Below, piece by piece: positions 1-6,126 of a DNA stretch of 6,214 nt. The notes beneath the pieces were generated by a model, which had not been told where the DNA came from, made no database searches, and worked only from the letters and a program-made list of their open reading frames with translations. This DNA is from Bacteroidia bacterium. GTDB lineage: Bacteria; Bacteroidota; Bacteroidia; UBA8524. The DNA lies in contig JALRIQ010000252.1 of the NCBI GenBank assembly GCA_023277325.1, positions 1-6,214 of the forward strand. Direction: 5' to 3'. The number at the start of each line of letters is the position of its first letter. Positions within the stretch are counted from its first letter, which is position 1. Position numbers and translations under genes: made by a program.

Positions 1-55
1 TTTTACATCCTTTGGGTGCGCATCCTCCACTTGTTCCACATGAACTGCATCCCAT
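1..55 (-). CDS. ricT: PSP1-domain / RicT (YaaT)-like protein, N-terminal fragment cut by the window edge
   Basis: The minus strand opens an ATG at 55-53 and runs without a stop to the window edge, giving MGCSSCGTSGGCAPKGCK. This glycine- and cysteine-rich start resembles what I recall of Bacteroidota PSP1-domain proteins related to Bacillus YaaT/RicT. In Bacillus, RicT acts with RicA and RicF, in an Fe-S-containing complex, on RNA processing and developmental regulation. Four cysteines (C3, C6, C12, C17) fall within 18 residues and could bind a metal or Fe-S cluster, which is inference. The gene starts 23 bp after the holB stop on the same strand, so co-transcription with holB is likely, and holB-ricT is a neighbourhood I recall from this phylum. 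No Shine-Dalgarno sequence is visible. The PSP1 domain itself lies outside the window, so the family call rests on 18 residues plus context. Confidence 0.72.
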   Translation of the reverse strand, partial: MGCSSCGTSGGCAPKGCK

Positions 56-78
56 ATTTTGTTGTCTTACTTCTTGTA

Positions 79-1194
79 TTACTTGGCTCTCGAAGATGCC
101 AATATATTTTTAAATAGCAAAGATATTTGAAACAGGGCAATCTTGGCATTGGCATTTCGCTCGATATAATACGCATATTCACTGAGTGTTGCCGTCATTT
201 TCTCCAGCATGGAATCATCCACCAATTGAGAAAACTTTTCTGCAAAATCGCGTTCTGCCCCGCGTATCTTCACTAACTCTGTAGCTCCATTTCTCACCAA
301 TACCACTTCACGCAGCAACTTAATACCGTATTCCAGGAGCTGTTTTTGGTTTTCCCGCCCTAGCTGAGCGGTGCTTTCCGACCATTTTAGCATTTCTGCA
401 ATCTTCACATAATAACAGGCCAATAACCAGGAGCGAAACGAGGTAAAAAATGAGGTGTCTTCTGCAGCACTTAATTCGATGGCTCGATTCAGACTTCCTT
501 CACTTAAAAAGGCAATCACATCGGCTTGTTCGCCTTGCGCCAGGTGCTGTGACTCCAAATAAAGCTTACTGGCCTCATCGCTGAATCGTGGAACCTTAAC
601 CAATTGAACGCGCGACCGTATGGTTCCTATAATCTCGTCTTGATCTTCAGCTACCAGAATAAAAATGGTTTTCTCTGGCGGCTCTTCTATCATCTTAAGC
701 AGGGTATTTCCTTCTTTACCCAAAAACTCAGGCATCCATAAAATGATAAATTTGTATTCCGACTCAAAGCTTTTCAGACTAAGTCGCTTTATGATATCGC
801 GGCATTCATCTACCGTAATATTTCCCTGTTTGTTCTCATTATCAAGCAGCTTCAGCCAATCAAAAACATTCAGGTAAGGATTCGATTCCAGCGCTGGTCT
901 CCACTTATCCATAAACATGGATGAAAGCGCCTTGGCTCCCACTGTTGGGAAGGTAAAATGCAAGTCGGGATGAATAAGTTTGCTGATTTTATGGCAAGAA
1001 CCACAAATCCCGCAAGAGTCTTCATCATTTCTATTCTCGCAAGACAGGTATTGCGCATAGGCCCAGGCCAGTGCCAATTTTCCAGAACCCTCCGGTCCTA
1101 AAAACATCTGGGCATGAGGAATCCTTCCGCTTTGGGCATTTTGTTTCAGCCTTGCTTTTGTTTCCTCTAATCCCGGAATGTCCCTGAATTGCAT
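79..1194 (-). CDS. holB: DNA polymerase III subunit delta' (clamp loader)
   Basis: This 371-residue protein is the delta' subunit of the replicative clamp loader, a cytoplasmic AAA+-like complex that loads the beta sliding clamp onto primed DNA. The N-terminus (FRDIPGLEETKARL, then RIPHAQMFLGPEGSGK) is typical of delta'/DnaX proteins. A P-loop lies at about residues 33-39, but its usual Ser/Thr after the lysine is Leu40. A zinc-module cysteine set follows at C52, C61, C64 and C67. The stretch NTLLKMIEEPPEKTIFILV (163-181) is the conserved clamp-loader core, and IRSRVQ (192-197) corresponds to the SRC-motif region with its arginine at 195. No acidic Walker B is seen; the strand reads FIILWMPEFL. 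Residues from about 205 onward would form the helical lid and collar. Escherichia coli HolB is 334 residues, so this is somewhat longer. The start at 1194 gives the expected family N-terminus and sits just after a TAnnTTTG element. The stop is TAA, and a RicT-like gene follows 23 bp later. Confidence 0.93.
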   Translation of the reverse strand: MQFRDIPGLEETKARLKQNAQSGRIPHAQMFLGPEGSGKLALAWAYAQYLSCENRNDEDSCGICGSCHKISKLIHPDLHFTFPTVGAKALSSMFMDKWRPALESNPYLNVFDWLKLLDNENKQGNITVDECRDIIKRLSLKSFESEYKFIILWMPEFLGKEGNTLLKMIEEPPEKTIFILVAEDQDEIIGTIRSRVQLVKVPRFSDEASKLYLESQHLAQGEQADVIAFLSEGSLNRAIELSAAEDTSFFTSFRSWLLACYYVKIAEMLKWSESTAQLGRENQKQLLEYGIKLLREVVLVRNGATELVKIRGAERDFAEKFSQLVDDSMLEKMTATLSEYAYYIERNANAKIALFQISLLFKNILASSRAK

Positions 1195-1281
1195 GGCGCA
1201 AATATAGGAGCTATGGGGCTATGCGCTTAGTCTCGAAGCAACTATTTACACACATTATTTGGAGTAAAATCATTTGGTCAA
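1195..1281. other. Intergenic gap between sppA and holB
   Basis: This 87-bp gap separates the sppA stop (TAG) from the holB start on the minus strand. It holds the candidate holB -7 element at its holB end. I found no strong GC-rich hairpin with a U-run that would act as a terminator for sppA, so read-through into holB is possible. Small direct repeats are present (GCTATG twice at 1210-1223 on the plus strand; CCAAAT twice near the sppA stop on the minus strand), but they are too short to interpret. Confidence 0.6.
1199..1206 (-). promoter_or_regulatory. Candidate Bacteroidota -7 promoter element (TATATTTG) for holB
   Basis: The minus strand reads TATATTTG, a full match to the Bacteroidota sigma consensus TAnnTTTG. 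It ends four bases before the holB ATG (1194-1192). No TTG -33 box is seen at the usual 17-23 base spacing; the nearest upstream TTG is at 1241-1239, 32 bases away. If the element is used, transcription would begin at or within a few bases of the start codon, giving a leaderless or nearly leaderless mRNA. An eight-base motif with five fixed positions can arise by chance, so the support is its position in the short gap just before a start codon. Confidence 0.5.
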
Positions 1282-3051
1282 CTACTGCACCGTGATATCA
1301 AACGGCAAACGCATTTGAATTCCTTTCATTTGCATGGCCTGCTTGTACTGCTTGAATAAAACATACTCAGCACCGAGTTCTTCCTTCATGAGCTCTTCTG
1401 TAATGCTGGCCTTTTTGGCGCTCAATAAGAAATCAAATGGACTCTCTTTTTTTGGATAATTCACCACGCGGTATTCTTCCATACCAGTACGTTCGATTGC
1501 CAATTCCATAGCTAAATTTACACCGCCAAGTACATCGACCAAGCCAATGTTTTTCGCGTCAGCCCCTGTCCATACACGTCCTTCGGCGATGGTATCCATA
1601 GCAGTCAATGCAATATGTCTGTGTCTGGAAACTATTCCTGTAAAGGCACTGTAAGTTTCTTCGATATAGGTTTGAATGATTTCCCTTTCTGCCGGAGTCA
1701 TTTCACGGTCAACCCGTCCCAAATCAGAGAACTGACCTGTTTTAACACCGTCGGAATAGATCCCCATTTTATCATTCAACAAACCTTTCATATTCGGAAT
1801 CAATCCAAATACACCGATTGAACCCGTAATGGTATTCGGATGTGCCACGATAGTATCAGCCATTGCAGCGATATAATAGCCACCGCTTGCTGCCACATCG
1901 CCCATAGAAACAATAATCGGCATCTTCTCCTTTACTAAAAGAAGCTCTCTATAGATGAGATCAGACGCCAAAGCACTTCCTCCTGGTGAATTGATGCGGA
2001 GCACCAAAGCTTTGATTTTATTGTCTTTTCTGATTTCACGCAATGCTTCCAACATCTGATCAGAACTCAACACATCGTCGCCTTTGCCTGATTCCTGAAT
2101 AGTACCGTTGGCATAAAGCACGGCGATTTTATCTTTTCCAATATTCTTTTTAACGGGATTTGCTCCGAGATATTCACCCATGGTGAGGAAAGGCAATTCA
2201 GCTTCTTCATCCAATTGAAGACGTTTTCTCAAGCTGGCAAACACTTCATCTTCATAAGAGAGCGCATCGACCATTCCCATGGATTTTGCATCTTGAACAC
2301 TGCGCACCAACATGCCATCCGAAATAGCACGAAGTTTCTCCTTTTCGATTTTCCGGCTTTTTGCCACATCCTCTAAATAGGTATCAAACAGGGAATTCAC
2401 ATATCGCTCCACTTGCAAACGGTTAGGCGCACTCATTTCATTGAGCAAGTAAGGTTCAACAGCCGATTTAAAGGTACCGTGTTTAAAAACCTGGAACTCC
2501 ACCCCTAGTTTATCGAGTGCCTCTTTATAGAACCACACATCAGCATACAATCCGTTAAATATCAATCCACCAGAAGGATTCAAATGGACCTCATCAGCTG
2601 TGGACGCCAGGTAATAACCCCCTTCTGCCATCATGGTCGAATAGGCCACAATAAACTTCCCAGAATCGTGGAAGGAAGTGAGTGCAGCATGAATTTCTTT
2701 GATGGTAGAATATCCCGCCATAAAGCTTGGATCGAGCTCCAGGTATAATCCTTTTACGCGATCATCGCTGGAAGCTTGTTTTAATGTGCTAAGAATTTCG
2801 GCAAGTCCTTGTTGCGACTTGATTTCTAAGGTATTGAAATCGAAGTTACTGAGGTCTTGAACGGAACGTTCTTTAATGCCCATTCCTGGTTTAAAATGCA
2901 GAATGGTGGCGGCTTCAATTTTTACTTTTTCGTCTTCCTCCATGCCGCTGGCGATGGAAGCAATAATGCCAATACCAATTAGAACGACGAGAAATGAGCC
3001 AAAAATAAATCCCAGAGAGGAGGCAAAGAAAATCTTAAAAAACTGTTTCAT
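1282..3051 (-). CDS. sppA: Signal peptide peptidase SppA, long (67K) type, family S49
   Basis: This 589-residue inner-membrane serine protease degrades signal peptides left in the membrane after secretion. A single N-terminal membrane anchor spans about residues 7-34, preceded by lysines K2 and K6. Two tandem S49 domains follow, as in the E. coli protein (618 residues). The first carries the general-base lysine in GTFKSAVEP (K195). The second carries INSPGGSALASDLIYREL (354-371) and the nucleophile in GDVAASGGYY (S389), followed by TGSIGVFG. These match the E. coli K209/S409 Ser-Lys dyad, with similar spacing between the two residues. The C-terminal GRVWTG...GLVDVLGG block (491-510) is also conserved. 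All key residues are present, so the enzyme should be active. The start at 3051 gives a short charged end directly before the anchor. It lies 13 bp after the nuclease stop, so the two genes are probably co-transcribed. No Shine-Dalgarno sequence is visible. Confidence 0.97.
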   Translation of the reverse strand: MKQFFKIFFASSLGFIFGSFLVVLIGIGIIASIASGMEEDEKVKIEAATILHFKPGMGIKERSVQDLSNFDFNTLEIKSQQGLAEILSTLKQASSDDRVKGLYLELDPSFMAGYSTIKEIHAALTSFHDSGKFIVAYSTMMAEGGYYLASTADEVHLNPSGGLIFNGLYADVWFYKEALDKLGVEFQVFKHGTFKSAVEPYLLNEMSAPNRLQVERYVNSLFDTYLEDVAKSRKIEKEKLRAISDGMLVRSVQDAKSMGMVDALSYEDEVFASLRKRLQLDEEAELPFLTMGEYLGANPVKKNIGKDKIAVLYANGTIQESGKGDDVLSSDQMLEALREIRKDNKIKALVLRINSPGGSALASDLIYRELLLVKEKMPIIVSMGDVAASGGYYIAAMADTIVAHPNTITGSIGVFGLIPNMKGLLNDKMGIYSDGVKTGQFSDLGRVDREMTPAEREIIQTYIEETYSAFTGIVSRHRHIALTAMDTIAEGRVWTGADAKNIGLVDVLGGVNLAMELAIERTGMEEYRVVNYPKKESPFDFLLSAKKASITEELMKEELGAEYVLFKQYKQAMQMKGIQMRLPFDITVQ

Positions 3052-3064
3052 ATGGTGTGTCCGC

Positions 3065-4720
3065 TTAACGGATCACCAAGTGGCGCTGAATCACCCGGCG
3101 ACCCTGAGTCATGCGCACAAAATAAACTCCAGCAACTGAATTGGGGAGTGATATTTCGTTTAACGGCTGATTTAGCACGGCAGACATCACCTGAACACCC
3201 TGCGGGTTAAAAACCTCAAGCGCGATGTCTTCGCCATTTTTATTTGCTATGAAAAAGCTTCCAGTAGAGGGGTTGGGGTAAAGCAGTAGTCCGCTATTAT
3301 CCTGGCCCAACCCCACATTAAAAAACGTGATATCGACAGGTAGTGCTTTCTGATATCCTGCAATGGCACTGCTTTTAATTATGAGACTATCCTTCTCAGC
3401 GCTTGCTGCGTTCCGAACAACAGAAATGGTGATTTGCTCACTTTTATTTACCGGTACATTAAAGAGACTGCTCGAAAAATTAACTGCACTGCCCCCTTTC
3501 ATGGATAAGGCAATCGGCAAAACGGTATTCCCAGTATTGGTAATGCACAACTGATAGAAACTTGTATCACCATTAGTACCAGAAAAGCGTAAGTGTGTTT
3601 GATCCGGGACATTGATTTCAAAACTGCGTTGAATAGGCGCTATTGAGTTCTGACCGAGAAAATGAATACGTTCCAAGAATTCAGGATGGTCGATGAAGGG
3701 ATTTCTGTTTTTCTGGAGTTTAAAGATGGCTTCGTTACGCAGACTATCTTTTTCCGTTGGAGGAAATTGTACCGCCCACTGACGCATCAACACTTCCTGG
3801 GTAAGGATATTGCCCTGTGCATCGCTTACCAGGTCGTTCATAAAATTCCCGTCATTTTTGTAGCGTGCCAGATAATACAGCATGGCTCTGGCAGTTTGTC
3901 CTTTTTGCGCATCGCGAGGTTCAAAAAATCCATTTCCATACTTTGCTCCTCCATCCGTCCAGCTTGGTGAAGCCACCATCGAAAACGGATTATTGCTCCG
4001 GCGAGAGTTAACTCCGGCATCTACAACAAAAAGGTGGAACATATCGGATACCATGGGCTCTGCGCTTCCGAATTTACTTTGTGGATAGGTATGCTCGGTA
4101 TTGACGTTTCCCGTGTTTTGGGCGTCGGTACGGCTTACATAACCCTCCACCTTTCTGCCGATATAAGCGGTATATAAGGTATTGACACTTGCTCCTCCTC
4201 CATTGGTCTTTTCATTATCGATGCTCATAAAGATCCAATCGCGGGCCGTATTATAACCGAGGGAAGTATAGTTTTTCGCCAGCTGTGTTTTTAAAGCTGA
4301 CTTAAGTGCCTCTTCATGCAGGTTAAATGTGGTTGAATAATAGGTTCCTGGATAGGTACCTGTCGCATATAAATCGATATTCCATGCTCCTTGATCCTTA
4401 ATCACAATCACCGCCTGGCCTTCGTATTCCATGTTATGGCGGGGAATAAACGACAACCAAACTTGGGCGCTATCCATCGCTCCTATTGCAAAGCTTGTAT
4501 CGCCCATCAGCGAAAAATCCCATCCATACACATTAACATCTTCCACCTGAATGGAGAAGTTCTTTTGGTTATACAGCCAAACAGCAGCACTGTCTTTTTC
4601 CCATTTGGTATGGGTGCCAAAATTGAGGCTGTCGGCGCTGATGGTTTTGTTTTGAGCCTGCGCAAATGCTGAAATCTGGAAGAGAAGAATTCCAGAAAGA
4701 AGGAGACGTGTAAAATTCAT
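3065..4720 (-). CDS. Secreted endonuclease I-family (His-Me finger) nuclease with T9SS type A sorting domain
   Basis: This 551-residue protein is predicted to be exported and to cut nucleic acids outside the cell or at its surface. The ATG at 4720-4718 is chosen because it gives a clean signal peptide (MNFTRLLLSGILLFQISAFA, cleavage near residues 20-23). The alternative ATG 19 codons upstream (4777) would add a charged tail ahead of it and run up to the purB start. Residues about 25-122 look like an Ig/ASPM-SPD2-Hydin-type beta domain. The endonuclease I domain covers about 130-355. It contains EHTYPQSKFG (E209, catalytic-type H210) and SDMFHLFVVDAGVNSRRSNNPF (225-246, with metal-ligand-type N238), the pattern of Vvn/EndA-like beta-beta-alpha-metal nucleases. 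A second beta domain lies at about 366-468. The end holds the T9SS sorting domain: YPNPSTG (481-487), then LEVFNPQGVQVMS and GVYFVRM before the terminal VIR. The only cysteine is C392, so the disulfides of EndA/Vvn are absent. Whether DNA, RNA or both are cut cannot be read from sequence. Confidence 0.91.
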   Translation of the reverse strand: MNFTRLLLSGILLFQISAFAQAQNKTISADSLNFGTHTKWEKDSAAVWLYNQKNFSIQVEDVNVYGWDFSLMGDTSFAIGAMDSAQVWLSFIPRHNMEYEGQAVIVIKDQGAWNIDLYATGTYPGTYYSTTFNLHEEALKSALKTQLAKNYTSLGYNTARDWIFMSIDNEKTNGGGASVNTLYTAYIGRKVEGYVSRTDAQNTGNVNTEHTYPQSKFGSAEPMVSDMFHLFVVDAGVNSRRSNNPFSMVASPSWTDGGAKYGNGFFEPRDAQKGQTARAMLYYLARYKNDGNFMNDLVSDAQGNILTQEVLMRQWAVQFPPTEKDSLRNEAIFKLQKNRNPFIDHPEFLERIHFLGQNSIAPIQRSFEINVPDQTHLRFSGTNGDTSFYQLCITNTGNTVLPIALSMKGGSAVNFSSSLFNVPVNKSEQITISVVRNAASAEKDSLIIKSSAIAGYQKALPVDITFFNVGLGQDNSGLLLYPNPSTGSFFIANKNGEDIALEVFNPQGVQVMSAVLNQPLNEISLPNSVAGVYFVRMTQGRRVIQRHLVIR

Positions 4721-4725
4721 TGTCA

Positions 4726-4733
4726 CAAAAATA
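4726..4733 (-). promoter_or_regulatory. Candidate -7 promoter element (TATTTTTG) for the nuclease-sppA unit
   Basis: The minus strand reads TATTTTTG, matching TAnnTTTG, and ends five bases before the nuclease ATG (4720-4718). No TTG -33 box lies at the usual spacing; a TTTG sits 34 bases upstream at 4771-4768. As at holB, use of this element would put the transcription start at or next to the start codon. The T-run lowers the significance of the match. Confidence 0.4.
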
Positions 4734-4756
4734 CTGCGCTTCGCCCGAAGAAATGT

Positions 4757-4764
4757 TAATTTTG
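4757..4764 (+). promoter_or_regulatory. Candidate -7 promoter element (TAATTTTG) for purB
   Basis: TAATTTTG matches the Bacteroidota TAnnTTTG consensus and ends 15 bases before the purB ATG at 4780. It predicts a transcription start around 4770 and a leader of roughly ten bases. No good -33 TTG is present at normal spacing, since the nearest one upstream is at 4720-4722, 34 bases away. The element also supports ATG 4780 over the upstream TTG at 4720, because a transcript starting near 4770 would exclude that TTG. Confidence 0.45.
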
Positions 4765-4779
4765 ACACAAATTTCATTG

Positions 4780-6126
4780 ATGCAATTAACAGCCCTTACT
4801 GCCGTATCTCCTATCGACGGACGTTACCGTCGCATAACCGCTTCTTTGGCTCCATATTATTCAGAATTTGGATTAATTCGCTACCGCGTTCATGTGGAAA
4901 TCGAATACCTCATTTGGTTGAGCGAAATTCCATTGCCACAACTAGAAGGCAAAATCAGCAAAGAGAATAAGGTAAAACTGCGCACTATTGTGAGCAATTT
5001 CTCTGAGGCCGACGCACAAGAAATTAAGGATACCGAAAAGGTGACCAACCATGACGTAAAAGCTGTTGAATACTTCGTAAAAAACCGCCTTGAAGGTCTC
5101 GGACTTTCCGCTATTCAGGAGTTTGTTCATTTCGGCTTAACCTCACAGGACATCAATAATACGAGTGTTCCTTTATCCCTTAAAGAAGGATTGGAGAACG
5201 AAATTCTACCTGCTATTGAAGCTATTATTGCTCAGATTAGAAACTTTGCCGAAGCATGGAAAAGTGTACCCATGTTGGCCAAGACTCACGGACAACCTGC
5301 CTCTCCTACCCGTTTGGGCAAAGAGATGATGGTATTTGTTGAGCGCTTGGAAGTGCAAGTAGCGCAATTGAAATCTGTTCCTTTCTCCGCCAAGTTTGGA
5401 GGAGCAACTGGAAACTTCAATGCGCACCATGTGGCCTATCCATCCTATGATTGGGTAAAGCTTGCCAATGAATTTGTTAACGAACGCCTGGGATTAAGCC
5501 GCTCGCAGTATACCACCCAAATTGAGCATTACGATAACCTCGGTGCTTTGTTTCATGCCTTGGAGCGTATCAATACCATTCTTATCGACTTTGCCCGCGA
5601 TTTCTGGACCTATATCTCTATGGATTATTTCAAGCAAAAGTTGAAAGAAGGAGAAGTAGGATCATCAGCCATGCCGCATAAAGTGAATCCAATCGACTTT
5701 GAAAATGCGGAAGGAAATATGGGAATTGCCAACGCGTTATACAGCTATTTGGCAGCGAAACTCCCTATCTCTCGCCTTCAACGCGATTTAACGGATTCAA
5801 CAGTGCTGAGAAATGTTGGGGTTCCCGTGGGACATAGCATGATTGCCTATGCGTCCCTACAAAAAGGAATGGGCAAACTCATCCTCAATGAACCAGCCCT
5901 GAAAAAGGATCTTGATGCCAACTGGGCCGTGGTAGCCGAAGCCATTCAAACCATTTTACGTCGCGAAGGCTATGAAAAACCATACGAAGCCCTAAAAGCG
6001 CTTACCCGCACCAATGACGGAATTACCGAAAACTCCATCCATGCCTTTATTCAAACATTGAATGTGAGTGATGACGTAAAAGCGGAGTTGATGGCGATTA
6101 GTCCGTATTCGTATACGGGGGTGTAA
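4780..6126 (+). CDS. purB: Adenylosuccinate lyase
   Basis: This 448-residue cytoplasmic enzyme belongs to the fumarase/aspartase superfamily. It acts twice in purine synthesis: it releases fumarate from SAICAR to form AICAR, and from adenylosuccinate to form AMP. The N-terminus MQLTALTAVSPIDGRYR is nearly that of the E. coli enzyme (456 residues), which fixes the start at ATG 4780. An open frame extends upstream to a TTG at 4720, but those 20 residues have no family counterpart. Conserved sites are TNHDVKAVEY with H91, TSQDINNTS (121-129), AKTHGQPASPT with the catalytic-type H170, and the superfamily signature GSSAMPHKVNP (294-304) with S295. These correspond to E. coli H91, H171 and S295. 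SRLQRDLTDSTVLRN (331-345) and the C-terminal RREGYEKPYEALKALTR are also typical of the E. coli-type subgroup. No residue appears to be missing. The gene is monocistronic as far as the window shows. Confidence 0.98.
   Translation: MQLTALTAVSPIDGRYRRITASLAPYYSEFGLIRYRVHVEIEYLIWLSEIPLPQLEGKISKENKVKLRTIVSNFSEADAQEIKDTEKVTNHDVKAVEYFVKNRLEGLGLSAIQEFVHFGLTSQDINNTSVPLSLKEGLENEILPAIEAIIAQIRNFAEAWKSVPMLAKTHGQPASPTRLGKEMMVFVERLEVQVAQLKSVPFSAKFGGATGNFNAHHVAYPSYDWVKLANEFVNERLGLSRSQYTTQIEHYDNLGALFHALERINTILIDFARDFWTYISMDYFKQKLKEGEVGSSAMPHKVNPIDFENAEGNMGIANALYSYLAAKLPISRLQRDLTDSTVLRNVGVPVGHSMIAYASLQKGMGKLILNEPALKKDLDANWAVVAEAIQTILRREGYEKPYEALKALTRTNDGITENSIHAFIQTLNVSDDVKAELMAISPYSYTGV

Larger units (their letters stand above)
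4721..4779. other. Divergent promoter spacer between the nuclease and purB
   Basis: This 59-bp spacer must hold the control regions for both the nuclease-sppA unit and purB. It carries one TAnnTTTG match in each direction, at 4726-4733 (minus) and 4757-4764 (plus), each near the gene it would serve. Between them a four-base-pair inverted repeat (CTTC/GAAG, 4739-4750) is too short to call an operator. No Shine-Dalgarno sequence precedes either start. Confidence 0.55.

Noticed and set aside
665..877. Plus-strand open frame opposite holB
   Set aside because: It lies wholly inside holB on the other strand and has no recognisable domain. The same applies to the other short frames opposite or out of phase with the nuclease, sppA, holB and purB.
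3662..3970. 102-residue plus-strand frame inside the nuclease gene
   Set aside because: It overlaps the strongly conserved nuclease core on the other strand, shows no family features, and has no promoter or start context of its own.
4739..4750. Small inverted repeat CTTC/GAAG between the divergent genes as an operator or hairpin
   Set aside because: The stem is only four base pairs with a four-base loop, which is expected by chance. The surrounding TGTCA-type half-sites are too imperfect to support an operator.
4721..4777. A 19-residue upstream extension of the nuclease starting at 4777
   Set aside because: It would place a basic tail before a clean signal peptide and run up to the purB start. 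The ATG at 4720 gives the expected signal peptide directly.
4720..4779. A 20-residue upstream extension of purB from a TTG at 4720
   Set aside because: Family members begin at the equivalent of ATG 4780 (LTAVSPIDGRYR), and the candidate -7 element lies inside the extension.
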